This document shows, piece after piece, positions 56,584 to 64,000 of a stretch of DNA of 64,000 nucleotides. Source of the DNA: Planctomycetota bacterium. GTDB taxonomy: Bacteria > Planctomycetota > Planctomycetia > Pirellulales > Pirellulaceae. Location of the stretch: the NCBI GenBank assembly GCA_016872725.1, contig VGZC01000033.1, positions 1 through 64,000 on the forward strand, in the 5' to 3' direction. Position 1 is the first letter of the stretch; each line of letters begins with the position of its first letter. Under the pieces are notes generated by a model that worked only from the letters and a program-made list of their open reading frames with translations, ran no database searches and was not told where the DNA came from. The translations under genes were made by a program, and so were the position numbers.

Positions 56584-58286
56584 CCTCTCGCCTCACGCCT
56601 CATGCCGAATCGGCGCGACGCCCATGCGGCGAGTTGTTCCCGAAAGATCTTGGCGTTATGCCGGATGTCGACCGGCAGGCGGCGCATCAGGAAGACATGG
56701 CGGATGGCCGAGGTCAACGGATGTTGTTCAAGTTCGCGACGGATTTCCTCGACCAGGACGCGCCGACCGCGACGTCGCGAAGGCCAATGTTCGGGCCATG
56801 GCTCGGCGACGATCGCCGGGACCTGATCGCCCGGTGGTCCGATGCCGACAAGCGCCGACCGATATACGGCGGGGTGTCGATTCGCGATCGCCTCGCACGG
56901 GATGGTGAACAGCACGCCCGACCGGGTCCGCACGCGATGGGACTTCCTGCCGCAAAACCAGAATCGATCCATGGGATCCAGGTATCCGACATCACCCATG
57001 CGGTGCCAGACCGTTTCACCGTCCGTGATCTTGTGCAGCGCGTTGGACTCGCGGCGCGTCACATACTCCCGCGTCACGACCGGGCCTCGCACGATCAACT
57101 CGCCGATTTCACCTTGCGGAAGGGCGATCGCTTCATCCAGCCGCGCGATGGAGTCGTCGCGGATCGCGATGATCTTCCAGTCCAATTCGGGGAAACGGTT
57201 TCCCACGCAATAGCCGCGACCGTCCCGAGTCTGGGGAGCCGTTTCATTGAGAAGAGCCGACGACGCGATCGACGCGACCGGCAATGCCTCCGTCGCGCCG
57301 TACGGCGTGTGGATCTCGCCCTCGGCGTGGATCGCGTCGCGCATGCGGAGCAGCACGTGCGGCGGCACAGGCGCGCCCGCGCTGAAGACCCGGCGGACCG
57401 ATTCGAGCCGCTCGCCGCGACGTTCGCAATACCGACCGACCGTGTTCCACATCGCGGGCGATCCGAACGCCTGAGTGACCTGCCAATCCCGCGCCGCCTC
57501 GATGATCTTCCGCGGATCCACGCGTGCCGGTCGAGTGGCGTCCATGTCGGGAATGACCGTCGTCACGCCCATCGCGCTATTGAACAAGGCGAATAGGGGA
57601 AAGCCCGGCAGATCGATCTCGCCTTTTCGGATTCCATAATAGTCCCGCAGCGCGTCCACTTGGCCGTTGAAATGGGAGTGCTGATACAGGACGCCCTTGG
57701 GGGGCCCCGTGCTTCCGGTCGTGAAGATGACCGCCGCCGCGTCGCGGGCGTCGACCGAGTCGGCGAACGTTTGGGGATCGCCGCGGCGCCGAACCTCGTG
57801 GAGCGTGATTCCGCCCCACCACCAGCGCCGACCGACGGTCACGAGATGCTTGGCGCCGGGAAACCGTCGCCGACACCAGCTACGGACCGCGTGCGCGAGC
57901 GGAACCGCGACGAACCCATCCGGTTGCGACTCGGCGAGGCATCGCAGCAGATGGGTCCGTCCCATGCCGGGATCGATAAGCACGGCGACGTAGGCTCCTT
58001 TGAGGAGTCCGAAGACCAGCGATACGAAATCGAAACCGGGACGTACCATCAGAACGAGCCTCGCGCCGCGCGGAACGCCCGATGCCGCCAAGCCACTCGC
58101 GATCCGGTTGCTGTCCTCGTCCAATTCCCGAAACGTGAACCGATCGTACCGGCGTCGTCCATCCGCGTCACGGCCGCGCGGGACGACGACCGCGATCGCA
58201 TCGGGCATCTCCGTCGCGATCGCGGCGAGCCTCGCTCCGACGTTGGCGGTTCGCGCATTCGAGGGAACGGGACAGATGATGGGCAT
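56580..58286 (-). CDS. OleC-like AMP-forming ligase (fatty acid/beta-lactone synthetase family)
   Basis: A 568-residue adenylate-forming enzyme. The phosphate loop is IFTTGSTGPPKGVLYQH near residue 188, followed by LPGFPLFALFNSAMG, GSPAMWNTVGRYCE, HTPYGATEALPVASI and GDVGYLDPMDRFWFCGR. These stretches match OleC, which turns beta-hydroxy acids into beta-lactones in long-chain olefin synthesis; related ligases in planctomycetes are called fatty-acid-CoA ligases. No oleA, oleB or oleD is in the window, so the pathway is not shown. It is preceded 12 bases upstream by an ATP-grasp gene and followed by a coupled membrane protein. Confidence 0.82.
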   Translation of the reverse strand: MPIICPVPSNARTANVGARLAAIATEMPDAIAVVVPRGRDADGRRRYDRFTFRELDEDSNRIASGLAASGVPRGARLVLMVRPGFDFVSLVFGLLKGAYVAVLIDPGMGRTHLLRCLAESQPDGFVAVPLAHAVRSWCRRRFPGAKHLVTVGRRWWWGGITLHEVRRRGDPQTFADSVDARDAAAVIFTTGSTGPPKGVLYQHSHFNGQVDALRDYYGIRKGEIDLPGFPLFALFNSAMGVTTVIPDMDATRPARVDPRKIIEAARDWQVTQAFGSPAMWNTVGRYCERRGERLESVRRVFSAGAPVPPHVLLRMRDAIHAEGEIHTPYGATEALPVASIASSALLNETAPQTRDGRGYCVGNRFPELDWKIIAIRDDSIARLDEAIALPQGEIGELIVRGPVVTREYVTRRESNALHKITDGETVWHRMGDVGYLDPMDRFWFCGRKSHRVRTRSGVLFTIPCEAIANRHPAVYRSALVGIGPPGDQVPAIVAEPWPEHWPSRRRGRRVLVEEIRRELEQHPLTSAIRHVFLMRRLPVDIRHNAKIFREQLAAWASRRFGMRREARG

Positions 58287-58298
58287 GGCCAGTCCAAT

Positions 58299-59195
58299 TC
58301 AATCCGGCGGCGAACGGCGGTCGTTGACCGATTCCTCGAGATGATCCAGCACGCACCGCGCCGCGTCGATCCCGGTCGCGGCCGCCAGTCCTTTCCAACC
58401 GGGCGATGCATTGACCTCGATCACGAAAAGCCGTCCGTCGCGAGCGGGCACCACGTCGACTCCGGCGAGCGACGCTCCGATCGCGCGGGCCGACCGCAGG
58501 GCGAGTCCGCCCAGATCCGACGTGACCTCGAGCGGCTTTCCGACGGCGCCGCGGCTCACATTCGTGCGCCAATCGGCCCCGTTCTCCCTCAGCATCCCGA
58601 ACACGCGATTACCCACGACGAGCAGCCGATAGTCGCGCCCGCAATGCTCGATGTACTCCTGGATGTACAGTACCGATTGAAGTTGGACCAGCGATCGGAA
58701 GGCGCGTTCGGCGAGATCGGGATCGGAAAGCCGCACGATGCCGCGGCCTTCCGCGCCGAAGATCGGCTTGACCACAACGTCGCGTCCCAAGACATCGAAG
58801 GCCCGGCACGCGTCGTCGACGCCTTGGCAGACAATCGTGCGGGGGACGAGCAGGCCCGCATCCTGCAGCCATGCAAGCGCGAGGAATTTGTCGACGGCCG
58901 CCTCCACCGCCCGCGGCGGATTCACGACGACGCCCCCCGCGCCCGCGTAACGGCCGAGCACATTCATGCGGAATACGACCTGTTCCAACGAGCCTGGACC
59001 CATGGCGCGAATCAGGATCGCGTCAAAGGCTCCGAGCGGTTCGTTCGCCGTCGCCGATTCGGGCCAGTCCGCGCCGCCCAAGCCGGCGTGCATGCCGTCG
59101 AATGGGACCGGATCGACACGATGCCGCGCGCCTGCGGCTCGACGCAAATCGCCGACATACCAGCTTTCGGCCGATCCCAGATAGGCGAATCGCAT
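58299..59195 (-). CDS. ATP-grasp ligase of the RimK/MptN type
   Basis: A 298-residue ATP-grasp protein that probably joins glutamate or a similar amino acid to a carboxyl group. The fold is seen in VDKFLALAWLQDAGLLVPRT, VVVKPIFGAEGRGIVRLSD, LYIQEYIEHCGRDYRLLVVG and FVIEVNASPGWKGL. RimK modifies ribosomal S6, whereas MptN-like enzymes add glutamate to tetrahydromethanopterin, a cofactor that planctomycetes use in C1 metabolism; the sequence alone does not decide. The ATG at 59195 starts the conserved MRFAYLGS; no clear ribosome site. First gene of the operon with the OleC-like ligase. Confidence 0.8.
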   Translation of the reverse strand: MRFAYLGSAESWYVGDLRRAAGARHRVDPVPFDGMHAGLGGADWPESATANEPLGAFDAILIRAMGPGSLEQVVFRMNVLGRYAGAGGVVVNPPRAVEAAVDKFLALAWLQDAGLLVPRTIVCQGVDDACRAFDVLGRDVVVKPIFGAEGRGIVRLSDPDLAERAFRSLVQLQSVLYIQEYIEHCGRDYRLLVVGNRVFGMLRENGADWRTNVSRGAVGKPLEVTSDLGGLALRSARAIGASLAGVDVVPARDGRLFVIEVNASPGWKGLAAATGIDAARCVLDHLEESVNDRRSPPD

Positions 59196-59397
59196 GGCGA
59201 ACGGTCCGAATCGTGATGCGGTTCCGATAAACAAGGCTCCGGTCCGAAAACGGCGACCGGCGGTGGCAATTGCGACGACGTTTGCCATAATCGGCGGCCG
59301 ATGCCGAATTGTCGACGGAGCTCGGACTCGCCGAGTCGCGACGGAGGCATTCGATCGTAGACGGACGCCCCGAACGGCGAAAGAGGAGGTGTCGGCC

Positions 59398-60456
59398 ATG
59401 TCGGAAGCAGAACGACCGATCGCCCGATTGCCGCAATCGGGCTCTTTCCCTCGGACGACGACCGTCGGTTCGTACCCCGTTCCCGAGTGGCTCGTGACGG
59501 CGCCGAGCGAACAGGCGGTGATTGACGCGACGCGCGTCGTCTTTGACCTGCAGCGGCAGGCGGGCATCGATCTGCCGACGGACGGCGAGTTTTATCGATT
59601 CGACGTCAACCATCCCGATACGAACGGGATGATCGAGTATTTCGTGCGGCCGTTGGGCGGTGTGCGGTCCCATCTGGGCCGCTCGGATCGCGAGGCATTC
59701 GCGGCGAACCGGACGATGCGTTTTCGCGCGAAACCGGCCGCCGTGGTGGAAGGAGCCTTGACCGAGGGCTCGCTCGACTTGATCGATGATTGCCGTCGAG
59801 CCGCGTCGGTCGCGGGAGGACCGTTCAAGTTCACGTTGACCAGCCCCTATATGCTGGCTCGCACGCTCCTCGATCGGTACTACGGGGACCCTGAAACGCT
59901 TCTCATGGAACTTGCCGACGTACTCGCGTCCCAGGTGCGAGGCCTTCCGTGCGCGTGCGTGCAGATCGACGAGGCCAATATCCCGGGGAATCCGGGGGAT
60001 GGTCCGATGGCCGCGCGAGCCATCAATCGGGTGCTCGATGCCGTCGACGCGGGGACCGAACGCGCTGTGCACTTCTGTTTCGGCAACTATGGCGGCCAGG
60101 TTATCCAGCCCGGAGACTGGCGTTCGTTGATCGAGTTCCTCAACGCGTTGCGAGCCGACCACCTCGTGCTCGAATTGGCGCATCGGCCCGCCGACGATTT
60201 GGAGACGCTCCGGGACGTCCGCCCCGATCTCGCGCTTGGGCTCGGCGTGATCGACATCAAGGTGAATCACGTCGAGACGGCCGACGAAGTGGCAAGGCGC
60301 ATCGAACGCGCGGCCGCCGTGCTCGGCGCCGAACGCATCGCCTACGTCCACCCCGATTGCGGTTTCTGGATGCTGAAACGATCGGTCGCCGATCGGAAAA
60401 TGGCGGCCCTCGCGCGAGGGCGGGACCTTTTCCTCGGCGGGAGACCGGCGGATTGA
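59398..60456 (+). CDS. MetE-like (cobalamin-independent methionine synthase C-terminal type) protein
   Basis: A 352-residue protein equal to the catalytic half of MetE. Zinc ligands are seen as His and Cys in AVHFCFGNYGG, Glu in LVLELAHRPADD and Cys in YVHPDCGFWML. TTTVGSYPVPEWL at the start and CVQIDEANIPG are also typical. The N-terminal half of full MetE is absent, so it resembles the archaeal core enzyme and may use a methyl donor other than methyltetrahydrofolate. AGGAGG lies nine bases before the ATG. A CATAAT at 59286-59291 may be its -10 box. It is divergent from the ATP-grasp gene. Confidence 0.85.
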   Translation: MSEAERPIARLPQSGSFPRTTTVGSYPVPEWLVTAPSEQAVIDATRVVFDLQRQAGIDLPTDGEFYRFDVNHPDTNGMIEYFVRPLGGVRSHLGRSDREAFAANRTMRFRAKPAAVVEGALTEGSLDLIDDCRRAASVAGGPFKFTLTSPYMLARTLLDRYYGDPETLLMELADVLASQVRGLPCACVQIDEANIPGNPGDGPMAARAINRVLDAVDAGTERAVHFCFGNYGGQVIQPGDWRSLIEFLNALRADHLVLELAHRPADDLETLRDVRPDLALGLGVIDIKVNHVETADEVARRIERAAAVLGAERIAYVHPDCGFWMLKRSVADRKMAALARGRDLFLGGRPAD

Positions 60457-60551
60457 TTGTGGACCGAAGCGACGGTCCTTTCGCTTTCCGACGAACGGAG
60501 TGAATCGCCAAGTCCGCGCGATTGGACATCGGATCACCGAAGGAGCGACGC

Positions 60552-61001
60552 ATGGCACGTTCCGAACCGGCATTTCGACTGGGGCCCTTCCGGTTCCTCG
60601 CGACGCATATCGAAATCCAGGGCCGGCCGAACGTCGAGGCGTGGCTTGAACCGCTGGCCTTTGCCCTGTGGTGCCAACGGGCGAGCCCCTGGTGGATCGG
60701 CGACCTTCTGAACGCGGGCGACGAGCGATTCGGCGAGGCGTTTTCGCAGGCATGCGAAGGACTGATTTCCGGCGAACAACTGCAGCGATATGAGTCGATC
60801 GCGCGGCGCGTTCCGCAAGCCAATCGGCGAGCGGCCCTTTCGTGGTCGGCGCATGCGGCCGTCGCGCGGTTGTCGGGCGATCTGCAGCGGGAGGTCCTGG
60901 AACTCGCCGAACGTCACGGCTGGGACAGCGTCGAACTGCGCCGCCGGGCCCGGGCCGCTCAACAGGGCGAACCGTGGCGTCCCGACCCAGGGCAAGGGTG
61001 A
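60552..61001 (+). CDS. Small conserved protein with WWIGD motif
   Basis: A 149-residue soluble protein. The central part SPWWIGDLLNAGDERFGEAF is followed by AALSWSAHAAVARLSGDLQ and GWDSVELRRRAR. This order (WWIGD.LN.G..., LSWS.H..VA.L..., GW...ELR) recalls small proteins found in phages, plasmids and actinobacteria, in which helices near the C-terminus may bind DNA. I cannot give a firm family or role. GGAG lies about eight bases before the ATG. It lies 95 bases after the MetE-like gene and may be in the same transcript. Confidence 0.6.
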   Translation: MARSEPAFRLGPFRFLATHIEIQGRPNVEAWLEPLAFALWCQRASPWWIGDLLNAGDERFGEAFSQACEGLISGEQLQRYESIARRVPQANRRAALSWSAHAAVARLSGDLQREVLELAERHGWDSVELRRRARAAQQGEPWRPDPGQG

Positions 61002-61124
61002 TCGACCATACGGGAAGCGGGATCGTTCCCAGTTTCGCGAAGGCCGCGTGCGACCGATCTCCGCCTGAGACCGTACCGAAGGAAACGGGACGAAACGAGT
61101 GCCGGCCGTGGGGACGCCGGCATA

Positions 61125-61133
61125 TGCTACAAT
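61125..61133 (+). promoter_or_regulatory. Possible extended -10 promoter of panB
   Basis: TGCTACAAT fits the extended -10 form TGnTAnAAT. No -35 box is seen at the normal distance. It would give a leader of about 120 bases before panB. Confidence 0.35.
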
Positions 61134-61260
61134 GGCGCCGAACATGGCCGGCGGCGACGGCAAAGTCGATGGGCACCGCTCAGCCGAACGCCCCTTGTCG
61201 GCGCCGCGATGGGCGCGACAGGGGGCCTTTGAGCCGGAGATTCCGAGGGGATCGGCGGAA

Positions 61261-62064
61261 ATGACTTCGATCAAACAAGTGTCGATCCAGACGCTGCAGG
61301 ACATGAAGAGTGCGGGCGACCGGATCGCCATGTTGACCGCCTACGATTTCTTCATGGCGCAGACGCTGGACGAAGGGGGAGTCGAGATCCTGCTCGTGGG
61401 CGATACGGTCGGCATGGCCGTCGGCGGGCATTCGACCACGATTCCCGTGCGCCTTGACCAGATCGTTTACCATGCCGAAATGGTGGCGCGCGGTGCGAGT
61501 CGGGCGATGGTGGTCGGCGACTTGCCCTTCCTCACGTATCAAGTCACCACCGAGGATGCGGTGCAAAACGCGGGGAAGTTGATGCAGGCGGGAAAAGTCC
61601 ATGCGGTGAAGCTCGAAGGAGGCCGCTCCATGGTTCCGATTGTCAAGAGCATTCTCCGCGCCGGAATTCCCGTGATGGGGCACCTTGGATTGACGCCCCA
61701 GTCGGTCTACCGTTTTGGAGGCTGGAAAGTCCAAGGTCGCGACGCCGTCAGCGCTCAGCAGGTCCGTGATGCGGCTCTCGCCCTGCAGGATGCGGGCTGC
61801 TTCGCAATCGTCCTCGAAGCCATTCCCGCCGACCTGGCGCGCGACGTGAGCCAGTCTCTCGACATTCCGACGATCGGAATCGGCGCGGGACCGCACTGTG
61901 ACGGACAGGTTCTCGTCACTCCCGATATGCTGGGTGTCACCGGGTTCACGGCACGATACATCAAACACTACGCTCAGCTTCGGACGGTCATCCACGATGC
62001 CGTCCGGCAATATGTGGCCGACGTCAAGAGCGGATCGTATCCGACCGAGCAACATGCGTACTAG
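61261..62064 (+). CDS. panB: 3-methyl-2-oxobutanoate hydroxymethyltransferase
   Basis: A 267-residue enzyme that makes ketopantoate from 2-oxoisovalerate and methylenetetrahydrofolate, the first step to pantothenate and coenzyme A. Family stretches are IAMLTAYDFFMAQTLDEGGVE with the metal-site pattern LLVGDTVGM, VKLEGG, VMGHLGLTPQSVYRFGG and IGIGAGPHCDGQVLV. Length is normal. The ATG at 61261 is the family start. Its TAG stop overlaps the reversed stop of the SHD1 gene in a CTAG palindrome, so the two genes meet with no gap. Confidence 0.97.
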   Translation: MTSIKQVSIQTLQDMKSAGDRIAMLTAYDFFMAQTLDEGGVEILLVGDTVGMAVGGHSTTIPVRLDQIVYHAEMVARGASRAMVVGDLPFLTYQVTTEDAVQNAGKLMQAGKVHAVKLEGGRSMVPIVKSILRAGIPVMGHLGLTPQSVYRFGGWKVQGRDAVSAQQVRDAALALQDAGCFAIVLEAIPADLARDVSQSLDIPTIGIGAGPHCDGQVLVTPDMLGVTGFTARYIKHYAQLRTVIHDAVRQYVADVKSGSYPTEQHAY

Positions 62065-63074
62065 CTGCGTTTTCGGCGGCGGAACGCATAGATCGAGCCG
62101 CCGCCGCCAAGCAGGGTGACGACCCCGATTCCGGCACGGATTAGGCGGGCGAAATTCACGCCGTGTACTTTGACCACGGTGCCCGTGGAATTGGGTGCCG
62201 ACAGATCCACGGTTCCCGCCGTACCACCCTGATTCTCCCAAGCAATACCGCAGCTGGGACAATGGGTCTTGCCCCGGGATTCCTCAGCGGTGAACTCCCG
62301 CCTGCAATTCGTACATGTACCGATCTCTTGAAACTGAAACGGAGCGTCGCCACCCAACGGCGCCGGTCCGGAACCCGGACCGTTCGCGCCGGGCCCACCC
62401 GGGGTGGGTCCGCCGATGTCCGGCAGTCCCGCGCCTGGGCCATTCACTCCAGGGACGCCTGGAAATCCGTCCGTTCCCCCAAGACGGCGGCGTTCCATCG
62501 CTGTTCCGGTCATGCCGCCTGGAATCCCACTGGAAATGCCGCTTCTCGACATTCCGGAAAAACCGATGCCCGGAAACCGGGAATTCACGCCATTCGGCGG
62601 TGAAGGAAATCCGGACGACGTCCCGGATCGCTCGTCGTCCGGGGACGCTCCGGTTGGAAAACCCGGTCCGCCTGGAATTCCCGGAGACGGGGATCCTCCA
62701 GATGCGCCGGGATAACCGCCAATTCCCAGGTTGCCCGGAATGCTCCCCGGCGCGCCACCCAAGCCCTGTCGTCCATTGGGGAACGACGGTGCCTCCGGAA
62801 AACCACCGGGCATGCCACCCGGCATTCCGGCGTCGGGCATGCCGCCGTGAAGGCCGCCTGGAAAACCGCCGGAAGGCCCACCCTGCAAACCGCCAGGGAA
62901 TCCCCGCTCGAAATCGGTCGCGTCGCCGCCCGTTCCGCCCGAACCGGAGCCGAAATGGTTACTGTGGGCTCGCGCCACCTGGGGAATCGTGTCCTCTTCA
63001 CCGCGTTCGGTGAGCACGTCGCGCACGTACTGCTGATCTTCGTCGCTCAAATCCTCGAACGGTAGATTCGCCAC
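62061..63074 (-). CDS. Downstream part of a split SHD1 protein: Gly/Pro-rich region, zinc ribbon and membrane anchor
   Basis: A frame of 337 residues from a GTG at 63074 that begins inside an SHD1 domain (NLPFEDLSDEDQQYVRDVL). A long Gly/Pro-rich region (about 45-250) with repeats such as GGFPGG and GIPGG follows, then a zinc ribbon (CTNCRREFTAEE...HCPSCG) and a C-terminal membrane segment with RRRKRS. The frame is open upstream of the GTG to the TGA at 63156-63158, and the 27 codons between complete the SHD1 domain (FVRVYGNNVILNRGG). It is therefore the second part of one gene split by a stop. Whether the GTG is used is unknown. Confidence 0.7.
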   Translation of the reverse strand: MANLPFEDLSDEDQQYVRDVLTERGEEDTIPQVARAHSNHFGSGSGGTGGDATDFERGFPGGLQGGPSGGFPGGLHGGMPDAGMPGGMPGGFPEAPSFPNGRQGLGGAPGSIPGNLGIGGYPGASGGSPSPGIPGGPGFPTGASPDDERSGTSSGFPSPPNGVNSRFPGIGFSGMSRSGISSGIPGGMTGTAMERRRLGGTDGFPGVPGVNGPGAGLPDIGGPTPGGPGANGPGSGPAPLGGDAPFQFQEIGTCTNCRREFTAEESRGKTHCPSCGIAWENQGGTAGTVDLSAPNSTGTVVKVHGVNFARLIRAGIGVVTLLGGGGSIYAFRRRKRS

Positions 63075-63155
63075 CCGACCTCCGCGATTCAGAATGACGT
63101 TGTTCCCATAAACGCGGACGAATCGCGCGTTCGCCGAATTCCCTCGTTTATCCGT

Positions 63156-63557
63156 TCAATTGCGGATCTTGGGGGTGCCGACCTTTCTCATCGGGGACGT
63201 CGAACGTGCTTCGCCGGTTGAATCTCTGGGATTCCTCGGAGTCGATTCGCGGGGAGTTCCGAGGGAGTTGTTGGCGTCGTTCGATGCGGGAGCGGCTCCA
63301 CGATTCGACAGATCCACCACAAGATCTCGATCCGAGGGTCCCAGGCGGTTGATGGGAACGGAGACCTCGGTGCCATCCTTGCGGAACTTGACGGCGGTGC
63401 CTTCCAGCCGCAGAAATTCGGCCTTCATGGTGCGGCCATCGACGTCCGTCCAAATGCGTTCTTCCGCCGCCATCTCCGCAAACGGCCGGAAAGCGCTGGC
63501 CCACGCCACAAGAGCCATTGCGAACCGAACACGATTCCGGGATACCCTACGCAACAT
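63156..63557 (-). CDS. Upstream part of a split SHD1 protein
   Basis: A 133-residue exported protein with a signal peptide (MALVAWASAFRPFAEMAA) and one complete SHD1 domain: RIWTDVDGRTMKAEF, then VKFRKDGTEVSVPINRLGPSDRDLVVDL. A Ser/Asn/Pro-rich linker leads to the TGA at 63156-63158. The codons after it continue in the same frame as a second SHD1 domain, and the TGA falls where the first domain has Trp (R-x-W-T-D). GAGG lies eight bases before the ATG. SHD1 proteins of planctomycetes normally have two such domains, so this is probably the N-terminal piece of one longer protein. Confidence 0.75.
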   Translation of the reverse strand: MLRRVSRNRVRFAMALVAWASAFRPFAEMAAEERIWTDVDGRTMKAEFLRLEGTAVKFRKDGTEVSVPINRLGPSDRDLVVDLSNRGAAPASNDANNSLGTPRESTPRNPRDSTGEARSTSPMRKVGTPKIRN

Positions 63558-63934
63558 TGGCTATCCTCTACCAAGTGTGGGAAATGAAGCCAATCTTGGA
63601 AATCGCGCCGAACAACCGCACTACGGGCGCACGACTTCCCTCTTGGAATACCGTGGAAATGCCTGTTTCGGCGTGGAGTCGACTCCTGATAAGACGCGGC
63701 TCGCGACCATGAAGTGGAACCCGACAACCACTCCATCGCGGAATATCCAAGCCAAGTATACAAGGAACTCCACAGCGCCGGCAACCTCGCGACAAACGCG
63801 AACTCGTCCAGCCTTCGCTTGTGGAGAATGGAACAGCATCGCCCCGCATCGCCCCAGGGGACACCCGCATCGCCCCAGGGGCCCCTGGGCCCCTGGGACA
63901 CCCGGCGCCCCTGGCCCCTGGGCCCCTGCGCCGT
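63558..63934. other. Region between the SHD1 gene and the right inverted repeat, with GC-rich short repeats
   Basis: About 375 bases without a gene I can support. A TATACT (minus strand, 63760-63755) could be a -10 box for the SHD1 gene, without a matching -35. From 63836 to 63930 the sequence is made of short repeats, listed separately. Confidence 0.5.
63836..63930. repeat. GC-rich low-complexity repeat cluster
   Basis: GCATCGCCCC occurs at 63836, 63846 and 63867, followed by several copies of GCCCCTGG and its complement CCAGGGGC, for example GGCCCCTGGGCCCCTGG near 63880. The stretch is largely self-complementary and ends five bases before the right inverted repeat. Confidence 0.75.
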
Positions 63935-64000
63935 AGCTGTCCATTCCACAAGAACGGGCGTTGGTGGAAATCGACGGGTCGGTTATCAAGTGGGGCATGG
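63935..64000. repeat. Right copy of the perfect 66-bp inverted repeat
   Basis: Exact reverse complement of 38-103. It runs to the last base of the window and so is probably truncated. On the plus strand it holds an open frame beginning with GTG at 63964 (VEIDGSVIKWGM), directed outward, the same as the left copy. In this copy a TAG (63933-63935) is next to the start of the shared part. Confidence 0.93.

Noticed and set aside
63156-63158. Selenocysteine at the in-frame TGA
   Set aside because: SHD1 is not a redox enzyme, the position corresponds to Trp in the other domain, and no SECIS-like hairpin was noticed directly after the TGA. Nonsense mutation or Trp readthrough is simpler.

Overview
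The window looks like chromosomal DNA of a planctomycete, probably of the Isosphaeraceae/Gemmataceae type. The call rests on GC-rich sequence and on families typical of that phylum: a DUF1800/DUF1501 pair, two DUF1080 proteins, large c-type-heme propeller proteins, an SHD1 protein, a PEP-CTERM protein, a DUF1559-like domain on an anti-sigma factor, and a sigma-70 factor carrying its own helix-turn-helix domains. There are no rRNA or tRNA genes, no CRISPR array and no recognisable complete transposon. Most genes have a GGAG/GAGG ribosome site. Four promoters of the form TTG(A/T)C(A/G)-17-TA(N)3(T/A) stand out and help to fix starts.

Layout. 0-5 kb: a zinc-ribbon protein, a secreted amidase and groES-groEL, all on the minus strand. 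5-13 kb: a promoter and strong terminator hairpin, then cimA-valS, then an octahaem-type cytochrome with TPRs. 13-16.3 kb (minus): an operon of nucleobase permease, methyltransferase and thyA. 16.5-18.3 kb: an ECF sigma factor with its anti-sigma factor. 18.6-27.4 kb: an orphan planctomycete protein, a membrane Ser/Thr kinase, DUF1501/DUF1800, and two convergent genes that seem to have been fused end to end. 28-34 kb: the HTH-sigma factor, then a CBS-korA-korB-CBS cluster behind one good promoter. 34-56 kb: a carbohydrate and electron-transfer region with SDR, DUF1080, PIG-L, a GH32-like enzyme, a HzsA-related dihaem protein, a PQQ-type dehydrogenase with three haem sites, DUF1573, a polyferredoxin-type membrane protein, a second DUF1080, an MddA-like methyltransferase and a CBM9/propeller/cytochrome protein. 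56-60 kb: an ATP-grasp ligase, an OleC-like adenylating enzyme and a small membrane protein in one operon, and a divergent MetE-like protein. 60.5-64 kb: a small conserved protein, panB and an SHD1 protein split by one stop codon.

How the genes fit together. Many products are exported (signal peptides, Tat motif, PEP-CTERM) and suggest surface or periplasmic processing of glycans, with electrons passed to haem and Fe-S proteins. KorAB links 2-oxoglutarate oxidation to ferredoxin, and the two CBS proteins around it suggest control by adenine nucleotides or a related ligand.

Most notable observations: (1) a perfect 66-bp inverted repeat, one copy near each window edge, with an outward open frame; (2) an in-frame TGA in the SHD1 gene, exactly where the first SHD1 domain has its conserved Trp; (3) the CBS-korAB-CBS arrangement; (4) a short promoter-terminator leader before cimA-valS; (5) a GH32-like enzyme lacking the usual Glu before Cys; (6) the convergent junction near 25.99 kb where each gene reads on into the other. 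All functional calls come from reading motifs by eye; no database search was run.
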